Below are positions 63,901-64,000 of a stretch of 64,000 nt of DNA, piece by piece (the first letter of the stretch is position 1; each line of letters begins with the position of its first letter). This stretch comes from Brachypterus glaber. Taxonomy: Eukaryota; Arthropoda; Insecta; Coleoptera; Kateretidae. The stretch covers positions 46,297,365 to 46,361,364 of the forward strand of contig OY294047.1 in the NCBI GenBank assembly GCA_958510825.1, in the 5' to 3' direction. Below the pieces are notes generated by a model. The model ran no database searches and was not told the origin of the DNA. It was given only the letters and a program-made list of their open reading frames with translations. The translations under genes were made by a program, and so were the position numbers.

Positions 63901-64000
63901 CTTACTTTTCCATCATCTTCTTTAATTTCTAGCGTGACTTCGAACACATACAACAAGGTCCTCGCTTCTGACAGCGTAATTATGGAGCCGCTCATCATAT
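36590..64000 (-). CDS. RABGAP1: Rab GTPase-activating protein 1 (TBC domain), 5' end off window
   Basis: Accelerates GTP hydrolysis by Rab GTPases on endosomal/Golgi membranes (family knowledge). Exons on the minus strand are >64000-63906, 62352-62543, 61502-61789, 47053-47218, 46438-46676, 45594-45782, 44540-44851, 43118-43292, 41057-41307, 40111-40278 and 36590-36904, giving about 795 residues with consistent phases. Order of parts: the kinesin-like domain (FEVTLEIKEDDGK to NFWYFQRKSL), a linker, the TBC domain, then coiled coils. The TBC catalytic residues are intact: the arginine finger in IMRDIAR and the glutamine finger in GYCQG. The PTB domain should lie to the right. The C-terminus keeps KNSWPPWLSKTLTSIKE. 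A coiled-coil segment present in vertebrate RABGAP1, between LRKYEADF and the EADQRE exon, is not visible. Confidence 0.93.
37308..37677. mobile_element. hAT-like MITE with 8-bp target duplication
   Basis: A 370-bp element with ends CACAGATTT and AAATCTGTG, flanked by an exact 8-base direct repeat GATGCAAC at 37300-37307 and 37678-37685. Subterminal ATTGAGGTAGAGTG pairs with CACTCTACCTCAAT. The 8-bp duplication is a hallmark of the hAT superfamily. It lies in the last RABGAP1 intron. Confidence 0.85.
38056..38116. repeat. Short strong hairpin, AAAGGTCCTATCT arms
   Basis: GAAAGGTCCTATCT pairs with AGATAGGACCTTTC across a loop of about 20 bases, with GCTGAAAGG extending the left arm. Too short for a typical microRNA precursor. 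Confidence 0.7.
38381..38777. mobile_element. Inverted-repeat element with AACTTTTTCGGATTCAT ends
   Basis: Left end AACTTTTTCGGATTCATCTG and right end CAAATGAATCCGAAAAAGTT are complementary. A related end, AACTTTTTCGGATGCATCC, occurs near 45088. Confidence 0.7.
38932..39655. mobile_element. Large hairpin element, TACAGGGTG ends, RABGAP1 intron
   Basis: Starts TACAGGGTGATCAGTAACTG and ends with ATAATCACCCTCTATA. The arms share GAGCCCTAAGGGAGCTACGG against CCGTAGCTTAGGGC. Same family as 8877-9565. Confidence 0.85.
40111..40278 (-). CDS. RABGAP1: RABGAP1 exon: CxxC and ELELAQTKL helix
   Basis: CESCCNYL followed by RIRELELELAQTKLAHVEAE matches the late coiled coil of the family. Phase 0, 56 codons. 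Confidence 0.9.
41057..41307 (-). CDS. RABGAP1: RABGAP1 exon: coiled coil
   Basis: Heptad-like EVEQLRMVVARYEEERKLMM, then QLKDMLKREVHQAENEMKDN, resembling the vertebrate coiled coil. An alternative acceptor at 41340-41338 would add ten residues (DSWDIIMLDS) in the same frame. Confidence 0.88.
41574..41642. repeat. Degenerate half copy of the CTACTCCATAAC fold-back
   Basis: GGCAGGCTAGCATCCCTACT and several CTACTCC units resemble one arm of the elements at 42538-43088 and 47413-47950. Confidence 0.7.
42206..42483. mobile_element. MITE with TATAGTATATTCAACTT ends, copy 1
   Basis: Ends TATAGTATATTCAACTTCAA and TTGAAGTTGAATATACTATA; 278 bp. The internal phrase GCGAGAGTAGGGATGTAGAA is shared with an inverted, truncated copy at 51622-51880. 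Confidence 0.88.
42538..43088. mobile_element. Mutator-like fold-back with tandem-repeat arms, copy 1
   Basis: A 551-bp element with ends GGCAGACTAACATCTCTACT and its complement. Each arm of about 130 bases is a tandem array of a 14-15 base unit, CTCTACTCCATAACAT with variants. The unique core is in opposite orientation to copy 2. Confidence 0.88.
43118..43292 (-). CDS. RABGAP1: RABGAP1 exon: end of the TBC domain
   Basis: KKDLLQLDFEGILKYFRVFL and KLRKYEADF match the end of the TBC domain and the following helix. It ends one base into a codon. Confidence 0.92.
43340..44472. mobile_element. 1.1-kb hairpin element filling a RABGAP1 intron
   Basis: Left end TATAGAGGGTTTATTTGAAA and right end CAAATACACCGTGTATA pair. 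Long arms match throughout, including AACCAGGGGTGTGC against GCACACCCCTGGTT. It fills all but about 115 bases of the intron 43293-44539. Confidence 0.88.
44540..44851 (-). CDS. RABGAP1: RABGAP1 exon: central TBC domain
   Basis: It starts MPEEQAFCVLVKLMYDYGLR and includes ASQWFLTLFTARFPLYFVFH, strongly conserved in the family. Phase 0 at both ends, 104 codons. Confidence 0.95.
45100..45580. other. Possible decayed LTR-like sequence in a RABGAP1 intron
   Basis: It contains a TCTAGAACAG repeat (45316 and 45340 area), a GTTAGTCAGTAAGTCAGTCA run and an AATAAA-like tail before an exon donor. It resembles solo-LTR texture, but no matching partner or target duplication was found. Confidence 0.2.
45594..45782 (-). 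CDS. RABGAP1: RABGAP1 exon: arginine and glutamine fingers
   Basis: It contains IMRDIARTFPAHDFF (IxxDxxR arginine finger) and EVGYCQGLSFLAA (YxQ glutamine finger), the two catalytic motifs of TBC GAPs, both complete. Confidence 0.95.
46045..46436. mobile_element. MITE of the TATAGTCG-terminus family at a RABGAP1 splice donor
   Basis: Inverted relative of 30295-30677, sharing AAATACTTATTTCTA-type and CTATATAAGATAAATGCGTA-type blocks in reverse. Its terminal TATAGT begins at the second base of the intron, so the donor GTATAG is made of one host G and the element's end. Confidence 0.85.
46438..46676 (-). CDS. RABGAP1: RABGAP1 exon: start of the TBC domain
   Basis: LLSGTGLVSKDCSED, GIPEALRGEVWQRLAG and YRILITK match the family closely. 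Its donor AAG-GTATAG is unusual: the intron starts at the edge of a MITE. Confidence 0.93.
47053..47218 (-). CDS. RABGAP1: RABGAP1 exon: linker before the TBC domain
   Basis: It encodes KATEDLNEIYYEVLSMETSG and a Leu/Asn/Ser-rich linker ending DEYQS. The NEIYYEVLS core resembles the vertebrate AIYEVVSLQ block. It ends one base into a codon. Confidence 0.85.
47413..47950. mobile_element. Mutator-like fold-back with tandem-repeat arms, copy 2
   Basis: A 538-bp relative of 42538-43088 with the core inverted. It is flanked by an exact 9-base direct repeat GAAATAATT at 47404-47412 and 47951-47959. A 9-base duplication with long inverted arms is typical of Mutator-like elements. Confidence 0.88.
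48850..49018. repeat. Tandem duplication of about 90 bases
   Basis: The block TACACTGGTGGGGTTTCCTC through CGTGAAATATATCACTTTCC occurs twice in a row with almost no difference, joined by CACTATAGTGTG. Confidence 0.9.
49165..49865 (-). mobile_element. Unclassified repeat element, copy 2 (inverted, shorter)
   Basis: Reverse-oriented relative of 24650-25999; it ends near CTCCCTCATTTTTCCACCC and keeps the MLTIF ORF on the minus strand (49173-49409). Confidence 0.65.
49870..51600. other. AT-rich part of the RABGAP1 intron
   Basis: No convincing gene. Two weak minus-strand ORFs (50281-50493 and 50657-50848) may be traces of a decayed DNA transposon, but no catalytic motif is recognisable. Confidence 0.4.
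51622..51880. mobile_element. MITE with TATAGTATATTCAACTT ends, copy 2 (truncated)
   Basis: It shares one TATAGTATATTCAACTT end and internal blocks with 42206-42483 in reverse orientation; the far end is diverged or lost. Confidence 0.75.
52206..52568 (+). repeat. 5' LTR of the BEL/Pao element
   Basis: 363 bases from TGTTCAAAATATTGAACAG to GTTCAGTTATTTGTTTA, with an AATAAA-type signal near its middle (CCAATAAAG). A primer-binding site is not obvious right after it; TGGTGACATCCTGTGGAAG at about 52593 is the nearest TGG-starting candidate. Confidence 0.92.
52569..52979 (+). other. Leader of the BEL/Pao element between LTR and array
   Basis: Contains the putative primer-binding region and packaging leader. 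No ORF of note. Confidence 0.5.
52980..53960 (+). repeat. Tandem array in the leader of the BEL/Pao element
   Basis: Six units of about 148-150 bases, each with GCTCCAGAAGTCCAGCGAGG and CACAGAGGCACAAGTCCAGG, starting near 52994, 53143, 53293, 53443, 53589 and 53737. A degenerate last unit follows. It lies between the 5' LTR and the ORF. The open frames through it are repeat artefacts. Confidence 0.9.
53988..61133 (+). CDS. BEL/Pao Gag-Pol-Env-like polyprotein, single ORF
   Basis: 2381 residues with no frameshift or stop. In order: a coiled-coil N-terminus; a DUF1759-like gag region (about 215-360); two Cys-rich zinc knuckles (about 414-476); an aspartic protease with LDNGSQ (about 529); reverse transcriptase with YVDD (933-936); RNase H with FCDAS (about 1108) and WTDS (about 1183). 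Integrase follows, with an HHCC finger (about 1411-1460) and the D, D, E positions near 1485, 1550 and 1590. After it comes a hydrophobic signal-like stretch (about 1787-1804). Next are a domain with a furin-type RNKR site (about 1899-1902) followed by a hydrophobic stretch, several N-glycosylation sites, and a membrane anchor near 2314-2330. The last part resembles insect retroviral and baculovirus F-type fusion proteins. The furin-site and fusion-peptide call is inference. How envelope is separated from pol is unknown. Confidence 0.92.
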   Translation: MEQINRIASDQQKLGDDIYKSLTNAKKEPYIRRTKENSEKRRQAARSLWEPFKKNHQKALQTGMMDHNYFKENYYGNVESSFRELERLLIEYEEQDPSQMKQFQDQMVQERRIKLQATIFQEISAKIEDIRRSPELDASMYERRREQLEEEWRRCKDRHEEIFMKAEDYENEYFKNNAFIIMEKRVQDAVDHIVKQLEKARQQQNQTACHLPEVKIPIFSGNYEDWSTFHDIFSNMVDNKQHLKNVEKMQYLKSNLKGEALKLIRNLQINDANYTAAWETLKSRYDNKRILVKKLLDKILNFPKINVESAQKLKELHDTMEDCTKAISNMGISTADWQPLLDHIIISRWDDETNKLFEQTLKTPHDLPDHAELKKFLITRFQSLELMGKKQYSPQYPPQYSPAYSKQEVLPPIACKLCKEQHYFIQCSKFKNMGPEERLKSAKRLRLCLQCLRHDAAKRCMSKEKCRTCGKAGHHTMLHVQPQFNNNNSSVHSATNGKMSNSQYEVLLATAVVQAKTVNGSWINLRLMLDNGSQVSLITEEAAQMLALPREKICATISGIGPEGRIAKSKLSVQLQPRFPSPFKINQDLLVLTKVTSNLPQIRMQDVDKEEWRNYYLADPKFNIPGPIDILLGADGLGEVVLGEIFKIKDGPVAQNTEFGWVLSGLAKKLEDNRVISVVSMVSRRDEDEQLTKFWSIEEVGEEPNTTEEENQCEAFYENTTVRHTDGSYTVRIPFKEDPSDLGDSRKQAVARFLQLEKKLAKNNKLRVEYGKFMQEYQEMGHMKLASTLGEGKYYIPHQAVIREESSTTKLRVVFDASCKTNSGKSLNEKMFNGPRLQKEIFSILVKWRMHMVVFKADIEKMYRQIKMHPEDQNFQRILWRYDQNQPIQEYILRTVTYGTTAAPYLAVKTLQRLAEDEKQNFPRAADAMEDFYVDDVLSGAESIEEALKMQQELISMLKAGGFKLRKWSSNKKELLSSLPKELLDNQEMDFNKDETKKSLGVLWNPCEDVFLFKVNIGNEIVPSKRKILSEIAKLYDPLGWLAPVTIIAKMLIQELWIKELEWDKEVPEDIKVRWIWFLTKLKDVEKIRIPRWTNFQPDIKQFELHGFCDASEKAYGAVIYSRSVEADGKIKTCLMVSKSKVAPIKMKKTLPRLELCAAVLLTKLMKQVTQDINMPNVKKNAWTDSTITLAWIKGDPCRWKNFVGNRVSIINESMSAEDWRHVGTKDNPADMVSRGVDPSKLHEMALWWTGPKWLSQEQEKWPSHEVSQVTSEEAKKHVHMACNYKSKEEIIEQFSTLTRMLRVLSYCRRFIQRCRKQRKDYTEPLTVKEIEETLVLILKKSQLSQLGDELRTLQQSKEISNKSKISSLRPFLDKNGVMRVGGRIKRSSVPEDQKHPIILTKDCWIATLIIRHAHRSTLHGGNQATLAYCRRKYWITNGKNLVRKVIRNCPTCIRYRGQTISQLMGDLPEARVNPSPPFTNTGVDYAGPVQIRASKGRGTKSYKGYIAIFVCFATKAVHIEVVSDLTSDAFLAAFRRFVARRGPCANMYSDNGTTFVGASKFIQEAVSNFGTQWHFIPPTAPHFGGLWESAVKSMKHHIKRVIGDATLTYEELSTLTQQTEACLNSRPLCPLSNDPEEVEALTPGHFLIGRAIVSPSTPFPCEGVMKNQTRWNLVQKINMDLWKTWSSEYLHILQQRNKWKTMRTNVKVGDLVLIKEDNLAPGRWPLARIDEVHQGDDGAIRVVTLNQSDKRKIKRPVTKLIALEDTTEEIETKRTRPATASTSCKSLVLISMVLCLFVPNMVHGSYTITKTRPGLYIEHMGSAKINRGIFRIEADIPKKQIYQYETNIHNLIKHMEKLILDAKKLDSEIHGEELIHHLREEETQFQWLMKAINGTSQHRNKRGLLGKILTSVFGVNEEVYQDINALDENQKRLIKTSTHQSKLLFSTLGNMTEVEARTNRTLQHFVLKLNQAIDSVNAMNQWYGGADKSHLNLHILNTYQLAVNYVQEVHEQTKNLMELMFNSGHFYNFITPAQVREKIRELSQKLPSNLQVLELPIVRTTVQQTQTNICIFGHFLITEGTEFDLMKVTPVPLKMTDKAYWIPQITNNLIAVDYNSQRYFEIPTEDLTNCIKLERNTFVASPAVVRSIESSPNCIIDQIYNRTNEITCPTQKVGIHSMIWKQLYQPNTWMFITPKPTKIAIKCNGIRKEVTINQTGIIQLSQDCIIHTSQSVLNPTFTITIPVLHAGLKQMNVTIPEGHDDPGHPLVIAKEPVIGMTDQLGNGKQDQEELELDDETWNRIRVHTAALSTTTTMVWCFLLGILLAVGKWTWSKYHGARRNNHEVEPPEEESEYMMRPQPPPSGCPRQHVQNIEQRIFQDYN
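61091..61453 (+). repeat. 3' LTR of the BEL/Pao element
   Basis: 363 bases with no difference from the 5' LTR found by eye. The element's ORF continues 43 bases into it, so the stop codon at 61131-61133 is LTR-encoded. Confidence 0.92.
61502..61789 (-). CDS. RABGAP1: RABGAP1 exon: WNPNEDSF to NFWYFQRK
   Basis: Ninety-six codons, phase 0, carrying ETPKETKQFMSIAVDLVI and HNERNFWYFQRKSL. Its donor GTAAGT lies 42 bases from the target-site duplication of the BEL element. Confidence 0.92.
61790..62235 (-). other. RABGAP1 intron segment
   Basis: Ordinary AT-rich intron sequence next to the 61502-61789 exon; nothing further recognised apart from the hairpin at 62236-62303. Confidence 0.5.
62236..62303. 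repeat. Perfect 29-bp stem, 10-base loop hairpin
   Basis: AAAGAACCTGGCACACATAT through AGTT at 62236-62264 is exactly complementary to 62275-62303. It lies in a RABGAP1 intron about 50 bases from the 62352 exon edge. The size resembles a small RNA precursor or a tiny MITE. Confidence 0.92.
62352..62543 (-). CDS. RABGAP1: RABGAP1 exon: GNFSTVGK to LLVM
   Basis: Sixty-four codons, phase 0 at both ends, including LHIERCFGVLVAAGRHV, a close match to the vertebrate ERCFGMLLSPGRNV block. Confidence 0.9.
63010..63850. repeat. Higher-order tandem repeat, about 200-bp unit of three 66-bp subunits
   Basis: Three diverged subunits follow each other in order. One has GGTTAAGTTTTGT(C/G)GTCCAA, one has AAATTTCATAGTCCAAATGA, one has AAGTAATATTTCCCAGTCCT. 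All share TTACCTAATTTA.GACC and A.CAC. The trio recurs at about 200-base spacing roughly four times. It is in a RABGAP1 intron. Confidence 0.85.
63906..64000 (-). CDS. RABGAP1: RABGAP1 exon, partial at window edge
   Basis: It reads LSEARTLLYVFEVTLEIKED, then DGK, ending in phase 0 at a GTAAGT donor. This matches the start of the domain between PTB and TBC; the next exon begins GNFS, as expected. Confidence 0.85.

Overview
This window is nuclear DNA from an insect. It is AT-rich, its genes are split by long introns full of small transposons, and its proteins match insect and metazoan families. A beetle is possible, but the sequence alone does not settle the order. No bacterial operons, CRISPR arrays or confident tRNA or rRNA genes were seen.

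Layout, left to right. (1) Positions 1-12920, minus strand: the 5' two thirds of a BET bromodomain gene (fs(1)h/BRD2-BRD4 type). It has two bromodomains, the acidic-serine cluster and the basic region; the ET domain lies off the left edge. A likely non-coding first exon sits near 18400. (2) 19184-20004, minus: EMG1/NEP1, an 18S rRNA pseudouridine methyltransferase, in three exons. (3) 20345-22138, plus: a cytoplasmic poly(A)-binding protein in one uninterrupted ORF, divergently arranged with EMG1 across a 340-bp shared promoter region. (4) 26120-31888, plus: a membrane-anchored gamma-glutamyltransferase-like gene, seven exons visible and the first exon not found. Its hallmark catalytic residues are altered. 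(5) 36590-64000, minus: RABGAP1, a TBC-domain Rab GTPase-activating protein, eleven exons visible, with the N-terminal PTB part off the right edge.

The largest mobile element is a full-length BEL/Pao LTR retrotransposon (52206-61453) in a RABGAP1 intron, antisense to the gene. It has 363-bp LTRs that look identical by eye, a 5-bp target duplication, a leader with a tandem array, and one 2381-codon ORF. That ORF runs gag, protease, reverse transcriptase, RNase H and integrase straight into an envelope-like glycoprotein, and its stop codon lies inside the 3' LTR.

Many non-autonomous elements fill introns and spacers: hairpin (fold-back) elements, inverted-repeat MITEs, an internally deleted LINE nested in a MITE, two Mutator-like fold-backs with tandem-repeat arms, and a hAT-like MITE. 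Several sit at functional sites, including one whose end forms a RABGAP1 splice donor. EMG1, PABP, BET and RABGAP1 act in ribosome assembly, translation, transcription and membrane traffic; they look like unrelated neighbours rather than a functional cluster.

Exon boundaries were inferred by hand from reading phase, GT/AG sites and family resemblance recalled from memory. No alignment or transcript evidence was available.
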